DNA of 64,000 nucleotides. It comes from Leptodactylus fallax (taxonomy: Eukaryota > Chordata > Amphibia > Anura > Leptodactylidae). The notes under the pieces were generated by a model. The model did no database searches, was not told the origin of the DNA, and worked only from the letters and a program-made list of their open reading frames with translations. Shown here in pieces: positions 55,611 through 64,000 of this stretch. The DNA is taken from positions 248,001-312,000 of the forward strand of contig CAMRHE010000645.1 in assembly GCA_947044405.1 (NCBI GenBank), given 5' to 3'. How positions within the stretch are numbered: the first letter of the stretch is position 1; every line of letters begins with the position of its first letter. A program made the position numbers and the translations under genes.

Positions 55611-56395
55611 GAAGTATTAACCTGTCTCAATGGCATCGATTTTTGAGGAAGCATTAAGTTTAACGGTAAGTCTATATACTTAGAACCTCATTTTAATGAG
55701 TGGTATACTGCCATGTTTTGGCAGAACATTTCATCATATTGGAACCAAGCCATACCGCCAAAATGACAGTATGTTTCTAAAATTATATCCATATGCTGAA
55801 ATAATCCACAACAATTATTAGGATACTCCTCCCCATAAACTGATGCAAATATACAAAAGGCTTGCAACCAATTGTTAAAGGACCGTGGCAGGCCCTTCTT
55901 TTTCTCATCCTCATCTTTATCAGATTTAACCTCTTTTACAATGTGCTCTTTAACAGACGGTAATAAAGAAAGTAAATCAACATACTCGTTTCTCCATATG
56001 TGTTCCTTCACTGCTGTTTACAAGTGGAAACCCAATGGTGAAACAGTACATGGTAAAACCTACTTAGTAATAATCTCAGGGACACCAATACCCTTATCTA
56101 AAACAGACATTTCAATAACTGAATTAACATTACTAGAAGGGACATTGCTAGACCATACATTAGCTGGTGAATTAACTACTGGCTTATTAACTATGTTTAA
56201 TACAGCTTTCAGAAAATCAGACATCAATCCTAAACTAGCATTATCTGCTACACTAGCTACAGGGAGTTGGCAGGGATAGATTGTTTCTCACCCCTCTTCT
56301 TCATCTCTCCTGTCCCTGCTACTGGAAGGCCTCTGCTCTTGCTGGTTTCCTCTGGGCTGGGATCGCTGGTTGCCTGATGTACTTTACCTCCTTGC
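55611..56395 (-). pseudogene. Ngaro-like retroelement 1: gag
   Basis: The minus strand reads, with stops, SPLGFHL then TAVKEHIWRNEYVDLLSLLP, RSFNNWLQAFCIFASVYGEEYP and CHFGGMAWFQYDEMFCQNMAV. These correspond block by block to the gag of the second element (VDIKEKIKKEYIDIWSLL; KTFGNWIQAFSTMAYII; HGGVSWWRCDDEYRHRLAL). Two in-frame stops interrupt it (about 56020 and 56060). Upstream, 56080-56280 reads a Ser/Asn-rich N-terminal part. It continues after the hAT insertion at 44318. Defective. Confidence 0.77.
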
Positions 56396-56616
56396 TGTGA
56401 GAGCCGGTGGAAAGTATACCACCCGGCTCCTCCTGCTCCTCTGGACTGTCCCTGAAGCGGTTAGAGAGAGGGCCGGGACTGCATGGCTCGAGTTTAGATA
56501 TAGCACTATTTGAATAGGGGGACTTTGTTCGTGTTTAATAAAGTTGGTTGATGAGAAGGTGGAGCCAAGGTGTGCACGTAGGCGGTGAAGCACGGTGAGA
56601 GGAACCCCCAGCTACA
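56396..56616. other. Spacer between two oppositely oriented Ngaro-like elements
   Basis: Contains TTTAATAAAGTTGG and probably the 5' untranslated sequences of the two divergent elements. No terminal repeat could be matched. Confidence 0.35.
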
Positions 56617-58680
56617 ATGGCGGACAATTTGGAGCAGCAGATACTGGACAAGATCGCCCAGGAGGGTTCTGCTTGGCTGAACGACATACTGCAGGGAATG
56701 CAGAGGGAGTGTATGTCAGAAGACGGTTCCTGCTCCCTGGGGGAAGGAGCGTGGTACTGAAGGGCGGCATGGCGACGGACGGTAAGGCGAGAGGCCCAGC
56801 GGCCAGTGATCCCCTTACCTGTCCTGTGAGACGCGGGCTGACAGGGGAGGACTCCACACATGCTTCCTGCATGCTAGAGGCACCGACGGCATCAGCCGGC
56901 TCGCAGGGAGAAGAAGTCCCCGGGGGGAAGGGGGAGGGGGATGCCTATCAGAGCACACAGCACAGGACTGGCTTCCTGCACGCTGGAGACACAGGAGGTG
57001 TCTGCCAGCACACAGGAACTGGAGGATAATGGCACATAGGCACAGTAGCCTGCGTGCACATTAATGTATGGATCAGCCAGCAGCCAGGGGAACACAGCTT
57101 CCGGCCTTGAGACTGCACGCATTCAGGGTGCGGCAACTCACATATTTATAACCACACCTGTCAGACAGATCCACCCCCCCCCTCCCCGTGCAGCAGAGGG
57201 AACACCACAGGGATACCCCTAAGCAGGCACACCCCCCAAGATGGCAGAACATGGGAGGTCAAGGGTCCACAGCTACAGCAGGTATGACAACGCATCCCAT
57301 CCGGGAACATCACCCCCCCAGCACTGAACAGGAGGCCGGGGGTACCCCCATGTGGTTGGCAGTAGAGGACACCAGGATACATAGACACACATCCAAACAT
57401 CAGCCCCCCTCTCCTGCATCAACACGGAAGGGATCCCCACAACGCCATGGAGTGCAGGATGACCCTAGCTTCAGTAGAGGGAGGAGTAAGGCGCTGTCAC
57501 GCTATAAAAGGTACACATGACTCCTGTTCCGAGTTTTTCTCAACAGATGACAGTGACCCACATAGTGGGCGGAGACCGCTGGTTCCCAGGAGGCGTTATT
57601 GTAGCCAGCAGAAGAGGTCGCATTAAGGCGGAAGTCGTTATCACTGTCGCTCCCCCGCTCAACCATTCTTCATCCGCGTCTAGAAGATCAAGCCACACAC
57701 AGGTCAAGCGGAACTCCAGGCTGTCCGGCAGGTCGCCAAAGTCTCATCGCCAGAAACATCATACCTCCATAGTGGCATAGGCAAGACGGGCTTCTCCTGG
57801 AGCTGCAAGTACACTCGCGGGCCATCCGGACTTGCCCCTTCTCTTACCCAGACGGCTCCAGGTATTGGAGCGGCAGGTGAGTACCACAACCGTCCAGGCT
57901 GGCCTAACACATGCACCAACACGGCGCAGAGTCTTGATTTTGTGTCTGCATTGAAACAATTTATTTCTACATTTGAACATAAAACTAACACAGTAAGCCC
58001 CCTAGAGTCACCAGGGGAGCGGGGGCTCAGCCCCCATCTGCAACGACGGTCTGGGATTTGCGTTCAGGGACTCCATTTTTTGTGGAGTTGCTCCGCTGGG
58101 CACTCACGTACCGGTGGACATAAAGGAAAAAATCAAAAAAGAGTAATACATTGATATATGGTCCTTGTTGTCCATGGACCATGTATCTGTGGATAAGGAG
58201 ACATCCTTTAAGAGGGGGCAGGACAAAAAACTGAAGGTAGCTAAAACCTTTGGGAATTGGATCCAGGCTTTCTCTACCATGGCATATATCATATGCCAGA
58301 ATTCTCCCAAACGCAGTCCAGAGCTTTTTGTCTAGCTGGATACCATATATAGCGCCCACAAGCTGCACGGAGGTGTGTCTTGGTGGCGCTGTGACGACGA
58401 GTATCGGCATCGCTTGGCTTTGACACCAACAGTTGGTTGGGCGTCAAAGGCAACCGACGTTTGGATACAGATGATGCTGTCCCAAAAACCTCAGTGCCCT
58501 TTCAATCAGGGGCTGCGGGCATCGGAAATCAAACTGGCGCAGCGGCCCATCGTCCCACCGGATCATGTTGGCTATACAATGAAGGACATTGCAGCTTCTA
58601 CGCCACATGCAAGTTCCGGCACGAATGTTCAATTTGTGCCGGGGCGCATTCAGCGATATGATGTGTATTGCGAGTCAAAC
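56617..58680 (+). pseudogene. Ngaro-like retroelement 2: gag
   Basis: Likely start at 56617: MADNLEQQILDKIAQEGSAW, a Gln/Trp-rich helix like gag starts of Ngaro-type elements, open to a stop at about 56760. A degenerate, Arg/Ser- and Pro-rich linker follows. From about 58080 the conserved core reads SIFCGVAPLGTHVPVDIKEK, IDIWSLL, KVAKTFGNWIQAFSTMAYII and, after an in-frame stop near 58334, LDTIYSAHKLHGGVSWWRCDDEYRHRLAL. The frame at 58437-58661 ends with CWLYNEGHCSFYATCKFRHEC, a CCCH zinc-finger-like cluster (Cx7Cx5Cx3H), then SICAGAHS. Multiple stops and shifts. Confidence 0.75.
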
Positions 58681-59545
58681 AGCAGTCCAATTTGGGTGCT
58701 ACCGGTTTTGTGGAGAATGCCAGTAAAGATTCGAGTGCTGGAGCAGTGGCTCGAGCTGTACCCGAAGAAATTAGAAGCAAAAGCACTGTATGAAGGTTTT
58801 TCCTTTGGTTTTTATATCCCACACGAACAGTCGGCGGCTCTGTTGTTATGTTCCAACCTCAAATCAGTTCAGGAAAACATTGCAGTTGCATGGAAAAAAG
58901 TTTTGAAGGAAGTGGCACTGGGGAGAATGGCTGGTCCTTTTCCAGAACCTCCGATTCCAAACCTGAAAGTGTCAGCTATGGGTCTGGTACCAAAAAAGGA
59001 GGTGGGGAAGTACCGCCTCATTCACTATTTGTCGTACCCTCGGGGTGCATTGGTCAACGACGGTATATCAAAGGACGAAACAGCAGTGTCATACACTTCA
59101 TTTGACCGAGCAGTTGCTGTGGTCAGACACCAGGTGCGCTTCTGGCCAAATCTGACATTGAGGCAGCGTTTCATCTTTTGCCGGTGCACCCATCGTGTTT
59201 TCTTAACGATATGTTTTTTGTTGACATGTGTTTACCTATGGGCTGCTCCATTTCATGTCATTATTTTGAAATGTTCAGCTCGTTCTTTGACTGGATGGTT
59301 CGGTACAAGACAGGCAGCCCATACTTATTGGACGTATCGCAACGATTTTTTGTTTGTCGGACCAGCTGATTCGCCTATGTGCGCATACCTCTTACACTCC
59401 TTCAGACGTCTGATGGAAATAATCGGAGTTCCCTTGTCGGCAGAAAAAACTGAGGGCCCTGACACGATTATCCTTTCTGGGTATAGAAATTGATACGACA
59501 GTATGGTTTTTCGATTACCAGAGGTTAAGATACGGCGTTTAGCGA
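58681..59545 (+). pseudogene. Ngaro-like retroelement 2: reverse transcriptase
   Basis: RT of a DIRS-order element, in three pieces. 58681-59130: VLEQWLELYPKKLEAKALYEGFSFGFYIPHE, VALGRMAGPFPEPPIPNLKVSAMGLVPKKE, KYRLIHYLSYPRGALVNDGI, YTSFDRAVAVV. A frameshift then gives 59178-59330: HPSCFLNDMFFVDMCLPMGC, SISCHYFEMFSSFFDWMV. A second shift returns to TYRNDFLFVGPADSP (YxDD box as YRND), GVPLSAEKTEGP and, shifted again, LGIEIDTTVWF. The sequence stops matching at about 59545, before RNase H and recombinase. The order gag-RT and motif set support Ngaro-like; DIRS-order placement is firmer than the family. Confidence 0.82.
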
Positions 59546-59556
59546 CAATTTCACTT

Positions 59557-59731
59557 TTTCTTTTTCAATTAATTTTCAAAAATATCTACATTTCCATTTT
59601 TTTCTGTCAAGATGGGGTGCTGAGTGTACATTAATGAGAAATAAAATGAACTTTTTTGCTTTTAGCAAATGGCTGCAATGAAACAAAGAGTGAAAAATTT
59701 AAAGGGGTCTGAATACTTTCCGTACCCACTG
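59557..59731. mobile_element. Tc1/mariner right-end fragment
   Basis: AAATTTAAAGGGGTCTGAATACTTTCCGTACCCACTG ends at 59731 before TA (split here over 59695-59731). Inverted it starts CAGTGGGTACGGAAAGTATT, a widespread vertebrate Tc1 terminus. No transposase or left end is present. Confidence 0.85.
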
Positions 59732-59733
59732 TA

Positions 59734-59851
59734 TGTCCTACTGAAACAGACTGGCTTAGGAAACCTTGGCAGGTGACACACTGAATTTACAATTCTGAAC
59801 TTTTTTACAATATTCTAATTTTCTTAGATTTGGATTTTCATTACCTGTAAT
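59734..59851. mobile_element. Fragment of the Tc1-type MITE seen at 24830
   Basis: GTCCTACTGAAACAGACTGG, AAACCTTGGCAGGTGACACA, CTGAACTTTTTTACAATATT and TTTTCATTACCTGTAA match 24930-25055 nearly base for base. It ends where the hAT terminus TAGAGATGAGCGAA begins (59852), so the hAT inserted into this MITE. Confidence 0.88.
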
Positions 59852-60329
59852 TAGAGATGAGCGAATCGATTCCGCAGAAGTGGAATTCGATCCGAATTTC
59901 AGGAAATCTTCAATTCGCCACGATACTGGATTTCCTCATGCTTTGATGCATCGAATCGCATTTTTTTTATAAAATGGCCGCCGCACATGTTAGGACAAGG
60001 GGGAAGGGACTCTATAAAAACCCTCGGCCATTTTAGGTACAGTCATTCCACATCGCTCTTACTGTAGGGACAGACGTTGGCAGGAGCTAGGGAGAGACTT
60101 AGAAAACATATAGAAGTTCAGGGAAAGAGGCTGAGCCTTAGAACTGTAGGTAGAGCATAGGGAGGAATTGAGAGAATAATTTGGGGTGATTGCAGGCTCA
60201 TTTACAACAAGAATTTGCAGCATAATTCACATTGCAGCACTCGCTGCCGCTATATTTATATCTTTGTCGTCAAGGTGGAACACAACAAGCCTTTTGCAGT
60301 GCAGTACAGCAAAAAAAAGTGAAATATCA

Positions 60330-61090
60330 TACACTAATATCTGCACGTATCTGTAAAAAAAAGCCTTTTTAAAGGCTTTTATTATAAGGGGCTTATTCAC
60401 TGTTCTTACAAGGCATAACATTATTCAGTACTATTGTCGCAAAGCCATATCTGCACGTATCTGTAAAAAAAAGCCTTTTTAAAGGCGTTTATTATAAGGG
60501 ACTTATTCACTGTTCTTACAAGGCATAACATTAGTCAGTACTATTGTGCCAAAGAAAACTGAATTATCATCCAATAATATCTGCACTTTTCTGTAATAAA
60601 GGCCTTTAACGTGGGTAAAGACATAACGACCATATTTGCCATTTTGTTACCAGTATAAAGTTGCAGGCCATTTTTCAATACAGTATTGTCAATATTAATT
60701 CAATAATTCTTAGTGGTTATCACTTATTTAAAGGTGTTTATTAGTGTCAAAACACATAAAAAGGACCATATTCGCCATTTTGTTACCAGTATAAAGTTGC
60801 AGGCCATTTTTCAATACAGTATTGTCAATAATAATTCAATAATTCTTAGTGGTTATCACTTATTTAAAGGTGTTTATTAGTGTCAAAACACATAAAAAGA
60901 ATCTTATTCAGCATTTTGTTACCAGTATAAAGTTGCTGGCCATTTTAACAGTAAATATTGTCAATAATTAAATAATTCTAAGCTACAAATCTCTGCCTTT
61001 ATCACGCTTTTTTTTATTGGTGTTCAATAGTGGGTGAAGAAATAAGGTGCATATTTGCCATTCTCTTCAAAGTAGAAAATAACAGGCCTT
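60330..61090. repeat. Tandem duplications in the hAT 5' region
   Basis: Set A: three copies near 60341, 60451 and 60581, each with ATATCTGCAC, TGTAANAAA and AAAGCCTTTTTAAAGGC. Set B: copies at 60641, 60777, 60913 and a degenerate fourth near 61059. These share ATTTTGTTACCAGTATAAAG and TTGCNGGCCATTTT, with a 136-bp period. Many vertebrate hAT elements have such subterminal repeats, which can act as transposase-binding or promoter sequences; that role is an inference here. Confidence 0.88.
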
Positions 61091-61258
61091 CTTGCTCTTT
61101 ACAATTAAGTTTTTTCATCGAACAGTATGTCAGACTGAGAAGCAACAGGCTATGCACAGGGGAGGGCTGCAGGCCTAAATGTTTCTGGCACAGGCACAGG
61201 TCACAGCAGGGTAAGGGGACGTGGCAGCAGGGATCAGTTACAGAGGCCTGAGCTCCCA

Positions 61259-61900
61259 GTGTCAAGTAGTGGTCGTGTCTTGACCAGCAACCCAACGGTT
61301 GTAGACTGGTTGACTCGGTCATCCAATTCATCCCAAGTCACATCAGACACCCCCAGCCAAGAGTCGGTGGGTTCGTCAGACACAACCCTTAGTTGGCATG
61401 GTCCGGCAGCAGGCCCTGTGCCCTCACCTGTCCTCAACCTGCCTCTGTCCTTTTCTGTTCCCTCAGCTAGAGAACTACTCTATGCTGTGGGCTCAGATCC
61501 ACTGTACAGTGAGAAGGAGGTACTAGAGTACAGTCAGCAGCTACTGCTCAGCCAAGATGTGGAGGAGACAGACGCCGCTTCCTGCGGTAGGTGGGCAAGT
61601 AGTGATGAGGAGAGTAGCATGGGAGCTGGTGTTGAGGAGGACATCAGTGACCTGCAGAGAGTAGTGGATGACGATGTAGTCAATCGTAAATGGGAGCTGG
61701 GTGACGAAGGGGCCTCATCGTCATCAGGAGAAGAGGGTTGCAGCTTGCGTATGAGGCAGCAGGGGTGTCAGCAGGGTGGCAGCAGTGTGAGGTCGGGAGC
61801 TAAACGTGCCCTGGGTAGACCACCCGCTTCACAGCAGCCTACCTGGAAAGCACTGGTGCGGGGGTTCATGGAGGCAGTGGCGGTAGCAGTCAGTTATTGC
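61259..61900 (+). pseudogene. hAT transposase N-terminal extension
   Basis: Open from 61259 (MSSSGRVLTSNPTVVDWLTR). Ser/Thr-rich, then LYAVGSDPLYSEKEVLEYSQ, QLLLSQDVEETDAASCGRWA and an acidic Ser-rich stretch (SSDEESSMGAGVEEDISDLQ). This N-terminal extension precedes the BED finger in a common amphibian hAT family. The frame shifts near 61890-61910 into the next piece. The true start may be slightly upstream. Confidence 0.72.
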
Positions 61901-62772
61901 GGAGTGTTGGGGGTAAAATCACCTACTCGGCGGTGTGGCAGTTTTTGGTTAAGCCACCGGGGGAGGTGAACATGGCCATATGTTCAATCTGTGGGCAGAA
62001 AGTGAAGTGTGGCCAGGGTGCCAATGTTGGCACCACAGCCCTGTGCCAACATATGCAGCGTCACCATAAAGTGGCCTGGGAAAGCCATGGCTCCAATGTG
62101 GTGGTCCAGCCTGTCGCAGCAACCGCTGCAGCACCCAGTGGCACGCACCCCATTTCAGACAGTCAAGGATCCACCACCTCAGCTGAAGGAAGCTGTGTGT
62201 CCTTCCCATCATCTGCTGGTCATGCTCCTCCTCCTCCTCCTAGTCAGTTATTGCATCAGCAATCGATCACAGAATCTATATCTAAGAGACAACAGTATGC
62301 GTGCAATCATCCAACAGTGCAGAAGCTGAACATGCTCCTGTCCAAGTTGCTTGTGCTGCAGTCACTCCCTTTCTACTTGGTGGACTCTGCACCTTTCAGA
62401 GAACTGATGGCTTTTGCCGAGCCGAGGTGGAGAATCCCAAGCCGTCATTTCTTTGCCAAGAAGGCAGAGGAGAAGGTGGGCCAGTCCTTGAGCCTCTCGG
62501 TGTCTGCCAAAGTGCATGGCAGTGCTGACGTGTGGAGCTGTAACTACGGTCAAGGACAATATATGTCATTTACGGCCCACTGGGTTAATGTGGTGCCTGC
62601 CCAGACACACCAGCAACTTGAACAGGTGACGCAGCTTCTGCCTCCACGTTCTCACGCCGTTGGTCCTGCAACAATGTCCGCCTCATCCTCCACTGTCTCT
62701 GGCACACGACAGTCCTGTGTTTGCTCGGTGTCGTGTGAATACCCAGCAGGAGCAGCGCCATCTCAGGTGTAG
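61897..62772 (+). pseudogene. hAT transposase with BED zinc finger (truncated)
   Basis: Residues ~8-55 form a BED-type finger: YSAVWQFLVKPPGEVNMAIC, then CSICGQKVKCG (CxxC) and TTALCQHMQRHHKV (His pair). A Pro/Ser-rich linker follows, and from ~130 the start of the RNase H-like domain: LPFYLVDSAPFRELMAFAEP, RWRIPSRHFFAKKAEEKV, then SADVWSCNYGQGQYMSFTAHWVN, which holds the first catalytic Asp of hAT enzymes. After WVN the frame is probably shifted (about 62625), and the rest of the catalytic domain and the hAT C-terminal dimerisation region are absent. Defective. Confidence 0.83.
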
Positions 62773-62779
62773 ATCCCAC

Positions 62780-64000
62780 CCCATCACCACACATTTTATT
62801 AATCAGTGAAAAAACAGATAGCCAAAAGGGCTGGATGAGGGGGCAGTGTCAGAACACGTGGAACAATGAGCCGATCCCTCTGCAGCCTCTCCAACAGCAA
62901 GAGGGACAAGTAGGATAGAACTTAGCTAGACGAAGGGGAGGGTAATACTAGTGTAAAAGCAATTTGCTATATTGCTCCCAGTGTGAGGCACATACCGTGG
63001 ATTGTTTAGCCCATCTAAGCGCCTCCTGCCAGCAACTGGCCTCAAATCTGCGGCCCAAATCGTCTTCCCAAAGACACATGTGTTTGGTCTTCTGAAAGGT
63101 ACAATCCATGTTCAAAATACAATACAGAATTTTAGTGTTGTAAGCAGCTAAAGAAGTCTATGGGTGTAAGAGGTCAGCAGCCGGCTGCGGCAAGTGCAGC
63201 TGAGCCGAGGGAGTATCAGACAGATATGAAATTAATCTAGCATAGGTAAAGGTCTCCCTGGCAGGAAGATTATGCTTCTTCTCCAAAGCGGAGAAGGACA
63301 AAATGGTATGGCCTCTGTAGAGGTCGGAAATATACCTTATCCCACAGCTGCGCCATGTATCTAGGGATAAATGTGGGATTTCATGAGTGAGCGTTGTAAG
63401 AGGCAAATTCAACGTGAGCCCAGGGATATCACTGTCCAAAACAGCACAGAAGGCACGCCACACCACGCCCCAACTGTAGCCTGTACAGCCAGTGGATCAG
63501 AGAGGGGTGCCTGTTTGCCAGGTCCTGACGCTAACAAGAGACCCTCCCAGTCAGTGACCCGAGCCATTGGAGCCTCCATATCCAGCCATAATTTGTCATG
63601 GTTCGATGTAAACCAGAATTTACGTTGACCCAAAGTTATGGCTAAGTGGTAGTGGTACAGATTCGGTATTCCCATACCTCCATTGTCTCTTGCCTTAAAG
63701 AGTGTTTGCAAAGCCCTGGGTTTACAGCCATTCCAAATAAAGGCCATCATCTGTTTTTGGAAGCCCTGGAAAACAGACTTTGGTATCGGGATCACCAAAG
63801 TCCTTAAATAATAAAGTAGTCTAGGAAGAATCAACATTTTATACAGTACAATTCTCCCCATCCAGCTGTGCTCGAATTTAGTCAGAGCATCAAGCTCTTT
63901 CTGAAGGGTAGCCAATAAACCTGGAAAGTTGGCCTTGACTAAATCTTTTGGGTTGGAGGTCAGCTGAATTCCCAGATAGGGTAGAGAATGTGGGCACCAT
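62780..64000 (-). mobile_element. L1-like LINE, 3' part running off the window
   Basis: The minus strand encodes the C-terminal part of ORF2 from the window edge to about 63158, followed by ~380 bp that would be 3' UTR. The element truncates or inserted into the hAT on its left. No poly-A tail is clear (TTTTATTAATC near 62795 is the only candidate). The upstream ORF2 lies beyond 64000. Confidence 0.72.
63158..63915 (-). pseudogene. L1-like ORF2 C-terminal region
   Basis: 63409-63915 reads ELDALTKFEHSWMGRIVLYK, MLILPRLLYYLRTLVIPIPK and RDNGGMGIPNLYHYHLA, the helix-rich region after RT shared by L1 and Tx1 ORF2. A shift near 63440 leads to 63158-63466 (LNLPLTTLTHEIPHLSLDTW, GIRYISDLYRGHTILSF, FTYARLISYL), the typical 'dl...G.i.sf..l' end of L1 ORF2. 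RT and endonuclease lie outside the window. The frame is broken once; whether the whole is dead cannot be judged from this part. Confidence 0.82.

Larger units (their letters stand above)
59852..62775 (+). mobile_element. hAT element, 5' half (TAGAGATGAGCGAA end)
   Basis: The left terminus TAGAGATGAGCGAATCGATT is a known amphibian hAT end type. After ~1.2 kb of non-coding sequence with tandem duplications comes a transposase remnant with BED finger. The right half is missing: coding similarity ends at about 62770, followed by an L1-like LINE. No right terminus or target duplication can be defined. Confidence 0.78.

Noticed and set aside
55872..56279. 135-codon plus-strand ORF
   Set aside because: The opposite strand carries the conserved gag blocks; the plus frame has none.
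56595..57520. Plus-strand ORFs of 110-144 codons (e.g. 56595-57029)
   Set aside because: They lie in the gag linker of the second Ngaro-like element; the recognisable start is in another frame (56617) and these frames show no domain.

Overview
The window is vertebrate nuclear DNA, most likely from an anuran amphibian. The evidence is its repeat content: four Tc1/mariner copies plus remnants, several hAT elements with CAGGG-type or TAGAGATGAGCGAA-type ends, DIRS-order retroelements, a Tx1/L1-like LINE with zinc-knuckle ORF1, an L2/CR1-like LINE, Penelope-like debris and foldback MITEs ending in AAAGGGGTTGTCC. I see no host protein-coding gene, tRNA, rRNA or CRISPR array. Nearly every supportable coding region belongs to a transposable element, and almost all are broken. 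The one long intact ORF with a complete catalytic triad is a Tc1 transposase at 36966-38006 (-).  Layout, left to right. 1-555: 3' end of a non-LTR retrotransposon (-). 556-7550: a 7-kb minisatellite of 29-31 bp units with a 1625-1628 bp higher-order duplication. 7550-8303: hairpin-rich repeat debris. 8304-9941: Tc1 element with one frameshift, lying against a Ty1/copia RNase H remnant (9944-10218). 10219-17207: non-coding repeats, including a foldback MITE (about 14398) and a minisatellite (15310-15715). 17208-17841: solo LTR with 5-bp target duplication. 18206-24168: DIRS element (-) with tyrosine recombinase, RT/RNase H and gag remnants, invaded by a hAT MITE (20072-20882) and a retroposed 366-bp element (22692-23057). 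24172-24400: Penelope-like fragment with a hammerhead-like core. 24830-28241: Tc1-type MITE split by a second, internally deleted DIRS (25056-28094) whose recombinase ORF is intact.  29724-30971: second solo LTR (TATG target duplication) inside a MITE. 31504-33070: Tc1 with two frameshifts. 33640-35290: 5'-truncated L2-like LINE (-). 35399-41201: hAT element (8-bp target duplication ATCAATGA) holding an L2 tail, the intact Tc1 (36770-38373), another hAT-like element (38413-39570) and an LTR-like repeat. 41262-42175: deleted Tc1. 43705-44318 plus 55611-56395: one Ngaro-like DIRS-order retroelement (-), split by an 11.3-kb hAT insertion (44327-55602, target duplication TGCCAGAG) that itself contains an 8.1-kb Tx1-like LINE (44706-52831) and several palindromic MITEs and minisatellites.  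56617-59545: a second Ngaro-like element (+) with gag and RT remnants. 59557-59851: Tc1 and MITE end fragments. 59852-62772: 5' half of a hAT element with BED zinc finger. 62780-64000: C-terminal part of an L1-like ORF2 (-), continuing out of the window.  The structures most worth a second look are the nested insertions with matching target duplications, the DIRS internal complementary regions, the higher-order minisatellite that seems to derive from a transposon-internal repeat, the hammerhead-like core, and the intact Tc1 copy. Family names were assigned from recognised motifs only; no database search was possible.
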